Assembly (NCBI GenBank): GCA_021162805.1
Contig: JAGGXZ010000049.1
Location: forward strand, 1 to 37,850
Length of the DNA: 37,850 nt
Source of the DNA: Candidatus Poribacteria bacterium
Lineage (GTDB): Bacteria > Poribacteria > WGA-4E > B28-G17
Direction of reading: 5' to 3'
The stretch's first letter is position 1, and every line of letters begins with the position of its first letter. The notes beneath the pieces are model-generated. The model was not told the origin of the DNA. It made no database searches and saw nothing but the letters and a program-made list of their open reading frames with translations. Shown here one piece after another: positions 8,083-14,882 of this stretch. The translations under genes were made by a program, and so were the position numbers.

Positions 8083-9366
8083 ATGGCGACTAAGGTTATC
8101 GGAGTCGTATTGAGGCAGAGACAGTACTGGATGGGCTGGCCGGGAGCCGCCTATCCGGTTGACAGATACGAGAGGGAGTATCCCCAGCGGGCCGTCGAGC
8201 TCGGCCGCGAGGTGGGGGTGGATGTGGAGTTCGCCGACACGATATACGATGCCGAGGGGACGGAGAGGTTCCTGAAGGGGATCAAATCCAACCCTCCCGA
8301 CGGACTGCTCCTCATACCGCTTTCGATGGGGATGTGGAACCTCGTGGATGAGATCACCAAGGCCGGTCTCCCCACCGTGATCTTCGCCTCCATAGGGACG
8401 GTCTTCACCGGGCACGTCTCGGCCAGATCGCGTCAAGAGGGCGTATACTTCATCTCCTCGCTCGACTTCCAGCAGGTGAGGACGGGATTGAGGATGATCG
8501 ATACGAAGGGGAAACTCGCCGAAGAGAGGGTCCTCGTTCTCAGAGGTGATGGAATGGAACCCGTGGATTCGGTCGTCGAAAACCTCGGCATCAAAGTCAG
8601 GACGGTCGGAAGGGGGAGGGTCGTCGAAACGTACGAGAAGGTCGGCGAGACGGACGAGGTGAAGGAGATAGCGCGGTGGTATACGGACAACGCTTTGAAG
8701 ATGGTTGAGCCCACCTCCGAAGATCTCATAAAAGCGGCCAGGATGTATGTGACCTGTAGGAGGCTGCTGGACGAATATGAGGCGACGGCGATAACGATGG
8801 ACTGTCTCGGGCTTGTCGGCTCAAGGCTCATCGACACGACACCGTGCATGGCCTTCTCGAAGCTCAACGACGAGGGGACTCCGGCGGCGTGTGAGGCGGA
8901 CATGGACGCCATATTGACCATGATCCTGCTGAAACATGCCTTCGGAAAACCATCCTTCATGAACGATCCCGTCCCCGAAACCGTGAGGAACATCCTCGTG
9001 GCCGCCCACTGCACCAGCCCGACGAGGCTCGACGGATATGGGACGAAACCCGAACCCTTCATCCTGAGAAGCCACTCGGAATCGAACATCGGCGTCTCGA
9101 TGCAGGTGCTCTGGAGGGTAGGAGAGGAGATAACGCTGGCCAAGTTCCAGGGACCGAAGAGGATGATCGTCGGCTCGGGAACGGTTATCGGGAACGTGGA
9201 TACGCCCCCGGCTGGCGGTTGCAGAACGTCCGTTGAGGTGAGGATGAAGGGGATCGAGGACGTCAGGGACACCAAGGGATTCCATCAGCTTCTCTTCTAC
9301 GGCGATCACGCCAGGGAGCTGAAGGACCTCTGTCAACTGCTCAAGGTGGAGGTTACGCCGATGTAG
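8083..9366 (+). CDS. L-fucose/arabinose isomerase-like paralog 2 (complete ligand set)
   Basis: This 427-residue protein keeps all three predicted metal ligands: Glu271 (in AACEAD), Asp295 (in FMNDP) and His401 (in FHQLLFYGD). The long form of the core motif, LNDEGTPAACEADMDAILTM, and the AHCTSP segment place it with the paralogs at 17741, 34640 and 36211. The N-terminal half (about 1-205) is the more variable substrate-side domain. A GGGGGTG ribosome site sits 12 bases after the stop of paralog 1, so the two are co-transcribed. A hexose or pentose ketol-isomerase role is plausible; the sugar is not predictable. Confidence 0.85.
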   Translation: MATKVIGVVLRQRQYWMGWPGAAYPVDRYEREYPQRAVELGREVGVDVEFADTIYDAEGTERFLKGIKSNPPDGLLLIPLSMGMWNLVDEITKAGLPTVIFASIGTVFTGHVSARSRQEGVYFISSLDFQQVRTGLRMIDTKGKLAEERVLVLRGDGMEPVDSVVENLGIKVRTVGRGRVVETYEKVGETDEVKEIARWYTDNALKMVEPTSEDLIKAARMYVTCRRLLDEYEATAITMDCLGLVGSRLIDTTPCMAFSKLNDEGTPAACEADMDAILTMILLKHAFGKPSFMNDPVPETVRNILVAAHCTSPTRLDGYGTKPEPFILRSHSESNIGVSMQVLWRVGEEITLAKFQGPKRMIVGSGTVIGNVDTPPAGGCRTSVEVRMKGIEDVRDTKGFHQLLFYGDHARELKDLCQLLKVEVTPM

Positions 9367-9377
9367 GTTGGCGACAA

Positions 9378-9405
9378 GGAGACGGGAGACAGGAAACAGG
9401 AGACA
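9378..9405 (+). repeat. Heptamer tandem array, GGAGACA type
   Basis: Four 7-base units in exact phase: GGAGACG, GGAGACA, GGAAACA, GGAGACA. It starts 12 bases after a stop codon and is followed by a purine-rich stretch and then a second heptamer array. Confidence 0.85.
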
Positions 9406-9420
9406 GGGAAAAAAGAGAGT

Positions 9421-9455
9421 GCGTAAAGCGTATTGCGTAAGGCATAGAGCGTATG
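9421..9455 (+). repeat. Heptamer tandem array, GCGTAAN type
   Basis: Five phased 7-base units: GCGTAAA, GCGTATT, GCGTAAG, GCATAGA, GCGTATG. The last unit directly precedes the ribosome-binding GGAGGG (9455-9460) of the methyltransferase gene, so the array forms most of its untranslated leader. Confidence 0.85.
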
Positions 9456-9467
9456 GAGGGTTAGGAT

Positions 9468-10097
9468 TTGTCCGGCATCTTCGACGAATACTACAGGGAG
9501 TATGATCTCTGGTATGAGAGGAACAGGCTCGCGTATCTGTCCGAACTGGAGGCCGTTAAAATCGCGCTGCCTGAAGAGGAGGGCAGGGGCTTGGAGGTCG
9601 GCGTGGGCACGGGTAGGTTCGCATCTCGCCTGGGAATCCCCTACGGCATAGATCCCTCGTTCAGGATGGCAAAGCTCGCCGAAGATCGAGGTGTAAGGGT
9701 AATAGTTGCAAGGGGCGAGGAGATGCCCTTCAAAGATGATGAGTTCGACTATGCGCTTATCGCCATCACCATCTGCTTCGTCAGAGATCCCGAAAGGGTG
9801 ATACGCGAGACGAGAAGGGTTTTGAGGGATGGAGGGAGGATCATCGTCGCCATAATCGATAGGGATAGCTTCCTGGGCAGGGCTTATCAGGCCAAGAAGA
9901 GCAAGTTCTACGAGGAGGCCAGGTTTTTCTCAGTCGATGAGGTGGTGAACCTGCTCGGGGAGTCCGGATTCGATGACTTCTCCCTCCTCCAGACCATCTT
10001 CCGCTTTCCCCATGAGCTGGAGGAGGTTGAAAGGGTTGAGATGGGCTACGGCAGGGGAGGGTTCGTCGTGATATCCGCCCGGAAGATAGGGAGGTGA
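9468..10097 (+). CDS. Class I SAM-dependent methyltransferase (type 11)
   Basis: This 209-residue protein carries SAM motif I EVGVGTGR at 43-50, an acidic residue ending strand 2 (GIDPS), and the post-motif RGEEMPFKDDEFDYALI typical of Methyltransf_11 enzymes. The start is TTG at 9468, 7 bases after GGAGGG; no better ATG is available. Its leader carries two heptamer arrays. It lies between the second isomerase-like gene and a metallo-beta-lactamase-fold lipoprotein gene, whose start follows within 10 bases. Small molecules, quinones and sugars are all possible acceptors. Confidence 0.82.
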   Translation: MSGIFDEYYREYDLWYERNRLAYLSELEAVKIALPEEEGRGLEVGVGTGRFASRLGIPYGIDPSFRMAKLAEDRGVRVIVARGEEMPFKDDEFDYALIAITICFVRDPERVIRETRRVLRDGGRIIVAIIDRDSFLGRAYQAKKSKFYEEARFFSVDEVVNLLGESGFDDFSLLQTIFRFPHELEEVERVEMGYGRGGFVVISARKIGR

Positions 10098-10106
10098 AAT
10101 CTCACC

Positions 10107-10931
10107 TTGTCGATATCCATCCGGCTCTGTCTTCTCCTGCTTATCCCGCTCGTCCTGGCGGGATGTATCGAGGAGGAGACCGAGGAAGAAATCCCAAAAA
10201 AGACGGAACCTGCGGAGGGTGTGAAATTGACGATACTGTATGACAACAACCCCGGCGATCCGAATCTGAGGTCCGCCTGGGGATTTAGCTGCTTGGTTCA
10301 GATGAAGGGGATGAACCTGCTCTTCGACACGGGCGGCGATTGGAGAACCCTTGAGCATAACATGCGGGAGCTGAGGGTCGATCCGAGATCGATCGGGATC
10401 GTCCTGCTCTCACACGCTCACGGCGATCACACGGGAGGGCTCGGCGGGTTCCTTGAGGTCAATCCGAACGTCGAGGTGTGGCTGCCGGGATCGTTCCCGC
10501 CCAGTTTCAAAAGATCCATATCCCAGGCGGGGGCGATAGTGAGAGAAGTCGGCCCCGATCCCGTGGAGATAAGGCCAAACCTGTTCTCGACGGGCGAGAT
10601 GGGCACGTGGATAAAGGAACAATCCCTGGTGATCCGACTGAAGGCGGGGCTCGCCGTGATAACCGGATGCGCCCATCCGGGCGTGGTGAGCATCGTTCAA
10701 CGGGCAAAGGAGAGGATCGGCGGGGAGGTCTACCTCGTGATGGGAGGATTCCACCTGGGAGGGGCAAACGACAGGGAGCTCAGATACATCATCTCCAGCT
10801 TCAGAGGACTCGGAGTGCGAAAGGTCGCGCCCTGCCATTGCTCCGGGAACAGGGCGAGGGAGCTTTTCAGACAGGAGTATAACGCCGATTACATAGATGC
10901 TCATGTCGGCTTGGTTATCGAGCTGCCCTGA
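10107..10931 (+). CDS. Metallo-beta-lactamase-fold lipoprotein
   Basis: This 274-residue protein has a lipoprotein signal peptide with lipobox LAGC (Cys20), then a Glu-rich linker and an MBL domain with the metal motif H103-A-H105-G-D107-H108 (SHAHGDHTGG). YDNNPG near residue 45, GCAHPGVV and a terminal APCHCSGN are the marks of the group annotated as dihydropterin ribofuranosyl-aminobenzene phosphate synthase-like. It starts with TTG 9 bases after the preceding stop. Membrane anchoring is unusual for a pterin enzyme, so hydrolysis of a periplasmic ester or phosphoester is at least as likely. A paralog with a cleavable signal peptide lies at 32491. Confidence 0.82.
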   Translation: MSISIRLCLLLLIPLVLAGCIEEETEEEIPKKTEPAEGVKLTILYDNNPGDPNLRSAWGFSCLVQMKGMNLLFDTGGDWRTLEHNMRELRVDPRSIGIVLLSHAHGDHTGGLGGFLEVNPNVEVWLPGSFPPSFKRSISQAGAIVREVGPDPVEIRPNLFSTGEMGTWIKEQSLVIRLKAGLAVITGCAHPGVVSIVQRAKERIGGEVYLVMGGFHLGGANDRELRYIISSFRGLGVRKVAPCHCSGNRARELFRQEYNADYIDAHVGLVIELP

Positions 10932-10992
10932 ATAACAGCCATCCTCGGTCATTAGTCCCGTGAGGAATTAACGGTAAAGGGAGGGAAACGCT

Positions 10993-11946
10993 ATGGTGTT
11001 CGGGCCGGTTCCATCGAGACGGCTGGGGCAGAGCTTAGGGATAAATAACATACCTCCGAAGATCTGCTCCTACTCCTGCGTGTATTGTCAGATCGGCAGA
11101 ACGGCGAGGATGCAGATAAGGAGGGAGCGATTCTACGATCCTGAGGGAATCGCCGAGGAGGTCGAGACGAGGGTGAAGGAGCTGCGGGAAGGCGGGGAGC
11201 GTGTGGACTATCTGACGTTTGTTCCCGACGGAGAGCCCACGTTGGACATCAACCTGGGCCGTGAGATCGATCTCCTTAAACCCATCGGCGTGAAGGTCGC
11301 CGTTATCACCAACGCCTCGCTCATATGGGATCCCGATGTGAGGGAGGATCTCTCCAAGGCTGACTGGGTTTCGCTCAAGGTGGACGCTGCAACCGAGGGG
11401 GTGTGGCGTAGGATCAATAGGCCGTACGGCGCTTTGAAGCTGGAAGCGATATCGGAGGGGATGAGGACGTTCTCGGAGGAGTTCGAAGGGGTGTTAGCGA
11501 CCGAGACGATGATGGTCCGAGGCTTGAACGACGGAGAGGATGAGATCGAAAGGATAGCCGATCGCCTCTCGTCGATATCGCCGGATATAAGCTACATATC
11601 CATCCCCATAAGGCCGCCCGCAGAGGGATGGGTCGAACCCCCGGAGGAAGAATCCATAAACATGGCCTATCAGATCTTCAGCGATAGGGGCCTGAAGGTC
11701 GAATATCTCATCGGCTATGAGGGAAACGCCTTCGCGTTTACGGGGGATATCAGGGAGGATCTCCTGAGCATCACGGCGGTTCATCCGATGAGGGAGGAGG
11801 GCGTGAACGAGCTTCTGAGAAAGGCTCACGCCGGATGGGATGTCGTGAGGGAACTGGTGGAGGGAGGAAAGCTGGTGGAGCTGGAGTATGAGGGTGGAAG
11901 GTTTTATATGAGAAAACTGTCCGGCGTCGGGCGAGGAGGAAGCTGA
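10993..11946 (+). CDS. Radical SAM protein, COG0731 (wyosine-synthase-like) type
   Basis: This 317-residue protein has the radical SAM cluster site Cys25-x3-Cys29-x2-Cys32 (in ICSYSCVYCQIG) preceded by FGPVPSRRLGQSLGINN, the signature start of this COG0731 subgroup. DGEPTLD near residue 78 is the glycine-rich SAM-binding strand. The last 60 residues (VHPMREEGVNELL onward) look like a small winged-helix tail. The family is related to tRNA wyosine enzymes but is widespread in anaerobes with unknown function. Two bases separate its stop from the CooC-like ATPase gene, pointing to joint function in a metal or cofactor maturation unit. Confidence 0.88.
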   Translation: MVFGPVPSRRLGQSLGINNIPPKICSYSCVYCQIGRTARMQIRRERFYDPEGIAEEVETRVKELREGGERVDYLTFVPDGEPTLDINLGREIDLLKPIGVKVAVITNASLIWDPDVREDLSKADWVSLKVDAATEGVWRRINRPYGALKLEAISEGMRTFSEEFEGVLATETMMVRGLNDGEDEIERIADRLSSISPDISYISIPIRPPAEGWVEPPEEESINMAYQIFSDRGLKVEYLIGYEGNAFAFTGDIREDLLSITAVHPMREEGVNELLRKAHAGWDVVRELVEGGKLVELEYEGGRFYMRKLSGVGRGGS

Positions 11947-11947
11947 G

Positions 11948-12727
11948 ATGAAGATCTCCGTCTGCGGGAAGGGAGGAAGCGGCAAAAGCACCGTCGTAGT
12001 CCTCATGGCAAGGGGGCTGCGCGAGAGAGGATATGAGGTGCTGGTCGTCGACTCGGACGAGTCGAATCCGGGGCTTTACAGGATGCTCGGCTTTGAGAGG
12101 AGGCCGAATCCGCTCCTGGAGCTCGTCGGCGGGAAGAAGAACGTGTTTAAAACCTTCTCACGGGGCTCCGATTCCCAGAGCATCCTGACCCGACAGGAGA
12201 TCCGAACGGCGGAGCTTCCGCCTCAATACGTGGAGGAGAGAGACGGGATCAGATTGGTCTGTATAGGTAAGATCCTCCAATCCCTCGAGGGCTGTGCCTG
12301 CCCGATGGGTGCCCTGAGCCGCGAATTCCTGAAGAGATTACGCCTGGAGAAGGATGAGATAGCCGTGATCGATATGGAGGCCGGCGTGGAGCACTTCGGC
12401 AGAGGCGTTGAGACGAGCGTGGATGGCGTTCTGATCGTCGTCGAACCCTCTTTCGACTCGCTGGAGCTGGCCGAGAAGATAAACGCCCTCGCCTCTGAGG
12501 TCGGACTGAAAAACGTATGGGCCGTCCTGAACAAAATCCAATCCCAGGAGCTCAAGCTGAGATTGACTGATGGGCTCAGGGCGAAAGGCGTGAACGTGAT
12601 CGGCGCTATCAGCCACGATCCGGATATCTTCCTCTCCTCGCTGGAGGGCCGACCGCCGCGCGGCGATAAGGCGGCGAGGGATATGGAGGGGATATTGGAC
12701 GTAATAATGCTGGAAGGTAACCGATGA
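11948..12727 (+). CDS. CooC-like nickel-insertion ATPase (MinD/SIMIBI family)
   Basis: This 259-residue ATPase has a deviant Walker A, CGKGGSGKST (residues 6-15), with the signature lysine of SIMIBI dimer-forming ATPases, then VDSDESNPGL and a Cys116-Ala-Cys118 motif in EGCACPMG, which corresponds to the inter-subunit metal-binding CxC of CooC. CooC proteins use ATP-driven dimerisation to load nickel into carbon monoxide dehydrogenase. No CODH or acetyl-CoA synthase subunit lies in the window, but a CooT-like protein is encoded two genes downstream. The paralogous group also includes ATPases of unknown target, so the client enzyme is open. Confidence 0.85.
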   Translation: MKISVCGKGGSGKSTVVVLMARGLRERGYEVLVVDSDESNPGLYRMLGFERRPNPLLELVGGKKNVFKTFSRGSDSQSILTRQEIRTAELPPQYVEERDGIRLVCIGKILQSLEGCACPMGALSREFLKRLRLEKDEIAVIDMEAGVEHFGRGVETSVDGVLIVVEPSFDSLELAEKINALASEVGLKNVWAVLNKIQSQELKLRLTDGLRAKGVNVIGAISHDPDIFLSSLEGRPPRGDKAARDMEGILDVIMLEGNR

Positions 12728-12737
12728 GCGCTATAGG

Positions 12738-13061
12738 ATGCCCGGTGTGATCGCTAAGCTCATCAAACATGCCTCCGAGACCGGCCGTTGGGAACCGGAG
12801 GAGGCCATCCTCAGTTGTCTCAGGGAGGGAGAGGATAAGAGAGAGGGCGACAAATTGAAGCTCTTCCAGGGCCTGAAGGATAGGGCTCGAAACGGCAAGG
12901 TGACGCCACATACCTTTCGCCGGGTAATCACCGAGCTGGGGTTGGAGGTCGATATAGATCAGGCCATAGCCGAGTTCAAGGCCCTCGGCATGATAAGCCC
13001 CTCTCTACATCGCACCCTCTCCTCCGGAATCATCGAATATGAGATCAATCCCTCGCTTTGA
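12738..13061 (+). CDS. Unknown small protein between CooC-like and CooT-like genes
   Basis: I do not recognise this 107-residue protein. It is predominantly helical and highly charged (EEAILSCLREGEDKREGDK), with one Cys near residue 27 and no signal peptide or membrane segment. The middle (DRARNGKVTPHTFRRVITEL) has a helix-turn-helix-like rhythm, but the match is not strong enough for a call. The start is ATG at 12738, 11 bases after the CooC-like stop; the ribosome site is weak. Position between two predicted nickel proteins suggests an accessory role, by context only. Confidence 0.6.
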   Translation: MPGVIAKLIKHASETGRWEPEEAILSCLREGEDKREGDKLKLFQGLKDRARNGKVTPHTFRRVITELGLEVDIDQAIAEFKALGMISPSLHRTLSSGIIEYEINPSL

Positions 13062-13084
13062 GGGAAAGGCTTTGGGAGGTTACC

Positions 13085-13324
13085 ATGTGTCTAGCCACCG
13101 TTTATCTGGAGGACGGCGATCAGAGGGAGGAGGTCCTATCCGACGTGATACAGATCGAGTTTAAAGGGGAGGGCGTGTTGATGACCACCCTCCTGGGCGA
13201 GGAAAAGCTGTTTCAGGATAGGATAAAGAGCATAGATCTGATGGAGGGCACCATTCTGATCGAGAAAGGGGTGAGACCCGATGGATATCTCCGAGTGGAG
13301 GAAGGAGATCGAGAGGGAACGTGA
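13085..13324 (+). CDS. CooT-like nickel-binding protein
   Basis: This 79-residue protein begins Met-Cys-Leu-Ala-Thr-Val, as CooT-family (PF10133) proteins do; in characterised CooT the Cys at position 2 binds nickel in a dimer. DVIQIEFKGEGVLMTTLLGE matches the small beta-fold that follows. I chose ATG 13085, which puts the Cys second and has GGGAGG upstream, over an ATG 27 bases earlier. The gene overlaps the start of the DUF1684 gene by 44 bases in another frame. With the CooC-like ATPase it forms a nickel-handling pair without a visible client enzyme. Confidence 0.8.
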   Translation: MCLATVYLEDGDQREEVLSDVIQIEFKGEGVLMTTLLGEEKLFQDRIKSIDLMEGTILIEKGVRPDGYLRVEEGDREGT

Positions 13325-13850
13325 GGGGAAGGATTGGTTCTTCGCCGAACACTGGCAATCGCCTATACCCCTTGAGGATAGAGCTAAGTTCAAAGGCCTC
13401 GACTACTTTCCACCCGATCCGAATTACAGGTTTGAGCTTGAGCTTCACGAGCATAGAGAGAAGGAGAGGATAAAGATGGCCTATACCGGCGGAGAGGAGA
13501 AGGAGTTCATCAGATGGGGCGAGTTCAGGTTCAGAGTCGAAGATAGGGAGGTAAGGCTCCAGGCCTATAAGGGGGATTCTGAGGAGGAGACTTTGTTCAT
13601 CCCCTTTAGGGACGCCACCTCCGGCAAGGAGACATACGGCGCAGGGCGATATATCGACCTCGATCCCCGAAGGGACAGGACTTCCGACGGGAAGTGGATC
13701 CTCGATTTCAACAAGGCATATAACCCCTGGTGCGCCTATAGCGAGATGTATACCTGCCCCTTCGTCCCACCCGAGAATTGGCTCGATGTGCCGATACGAG
13801 CTGGTGAGAAGGATTATCCTCTCAGAAAGGGGAGAAAAAACCATGGGTGA
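13281..13850 (+). CDS. DUF1684 family protein
   Basis: This 189-residue protein shows the conserved landmarks of DUF1684 (PF07920): FFAEHWQSPIPLEDRAKFKG near the N-terminus, FKGLDYFPPDPNYRF, GAGRYIDLD, and the hallmark LDFNKAYNPWCAYSEMYTCP followed by PPENWLDVPIRAGEK. The biochemical role of the family is not known to me. There is no signal peptide. It overlaps the CooT-like gene by 44 bases and the broken DUF1638 gene by 8 bases, so it is embedded in the same operon. A ribosome site (AAAGGGGTG) precedes ATG 13281. Confidence 0.85.
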   Translation: MDISEWRKEIEREREGKDWFFAEHWQSPIPLEDRAKFKGLDYFPPDPNYRFELELHEHREKERIKMAYTGGEEKEFIRWGEFRFRVEDREVRLQAYKGDSEEETLFIPFRDATSGKETYGAGRYIDLDPRRDRTSDGKWILDFNKAYNPWCAYSEMYTCPFVPPENWLDVPIRAGEKDYPLRKGRKNHG

Positions 13851-14449
13851 TCGGAAATCCTTCGAGGATCGGTGCATCATCTCCTGCGGTATGTTGTACC
13901 CGGAGCTGAGGTATCTGATGGGAACGGGGTTCCTGAACCCATTCAAGATCATGTTCACCCCGCCGGGTCTGCACGCCAAACCCGATGAGCTCGAAAGACA
14001 ACTCATAAGGAGATTGAAGAGGGATAAGGAGCTCTGTCCTCCCCACAAGATCATCGTGGTATACGGCAGGAAATGCTATGTCAACGTCGACGAACCGACC
14101 AAGAGGGTGGACTCGATAATCGAATCCCAGGGCGAGGGGATCAGAAGGGTGCAGGGAGATTACGGCTATGACATGCTAGCAGGTATCGAGGAGAGGGAGA
14201 GGATAAGCGGCGGCGAGGCCGATAAGATCCTCTGGTTCACCCCGGATGGCTCGAGAACTGGAAGACGGTCTATCAGAGATATTTCGGCTGGGACAAAGCC
14301 GACGCGAACGCGAACTTCCCGGGGTTTTACACAAGAAGATAATCGTCCTGGATGGCATAGGGGCGTCCGAGAGATACATCAACGAACATCCCGAGAAGAT
14401 ACTGGAGCTTTTCCTGGAATGTTTCTATCGTGCCCAGCCTCCAACCTGA
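13843..14449 (+). pseudogene. DUF1638 gene with two single-base frameshifts
   Basis: The first 134 codons read well as DUF1638 (CIISCGMLYPELRYL, then TPPGLHAKPDELE, YGRKC, YGYDMLAGIEE). At WFTPD (14233-14247) the expected P-E-W is spoiled by a missing base; the next frame continues from 14247 as WLENWKTVYQRYFGWDKADA up to a TAA at 14340. A second missing base near 14332 restores the reading as KKIIVLDGIGASERYINEHP to a TGA at 14447-14449. All three frames together give one near-complete DUF1638 protein. Members of this family commonly lie beside corrinoid methyltransferase genes. It may be a real pseudogene or two assembly indels. Confidence 0.8.
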
Positions 14450-14660
14450 TATGCTGGAGGTTGAAACGCTGGAGTCGCTCATCGCCAAGCTCGAGGGGCA
14501 GATCAGCAGGCTCGAAAGGATCGGCCTGGATACCGATCTGATCAAAAGGCAGTCCCTCATCACCCCCAGTTGTGGGGCCGGTTCGCTCACGGAGGATCTC
14601 GCCGCCAGGGCGCTGCGGTTAACCTTCGAGCTCTCCCAAGCTCTGAGGGAGGAGCTGTAA
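14430..14660 (+). pseudogene. C-terminal fragment of a UROD/MetE-like methyltransferase
   Basis: The frame reads IVPSLQPDMLEVETLESL from 14427 and then RQSLITPSCGAGSLTEDLAA, which is the closing zinc-site region of UROD/MetE-like methyltransferases (family pattern GIVPT... and SLITPSCGTGSL). Only about the last 76 of some 350 residues remain. The fragment begins inside the 3' end of the broken DUF1638 gene, so a deletion appears to have joined the two 3' ends. A GTG at 14430 could initiate it, but a product without the barrel would not be functional. Confidence 0.72.
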
Positions 14661-14661
14661 C

Positions 14662-14805
14662 CGTTTCGCCAAAGGACACGAGGGCGAGAAATTATGGGGC
14701 GAGAGGTTCTACTCGCCCGAACAGGTGAGAGAGATGCTGACCGATTCCGGCTTTGAGGAGGTCAGCGTGGAGGAGGTGCCCGACGAGCACTTCATGTTCG
14801 CATAG
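14662..14805 (+). pseudogene. C-terminal remnant of a SAM methyltransferase
   Basis: A 47-codon open frame without a start codon reads RFAKGHEGEKLWGERFYSPE, then a VREMLTDSGFEEVSVEEVPD segment, to a TAG at 14803-14805. The pattern 'F-sp-eqv-ml-dsGFeev-v' is how class I (type 11) methyltransferases end; the intact gene at 9468 has the same element (FFSVDEVVNLLGESGFDDFS). The SAM-binding part is missing. It directly follows the UROD/MetE fragment. Confidence 0.6.
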
Positions 14806-14882
14806 GCCAGAAAGCCGAGGTAGATAAAGACGAAAGGCCCTCCGGCATGGAGGGGAAAACCGATGGGAGGAGGAGTTCCATC

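Noticed and set aside
10993-14805. Treating the nickel/one-carbon island as a CODH/ACS operon
   Set aside because: None of the catalytic subunits is present; only accessory families and broken methyl-transfer genes are seen.
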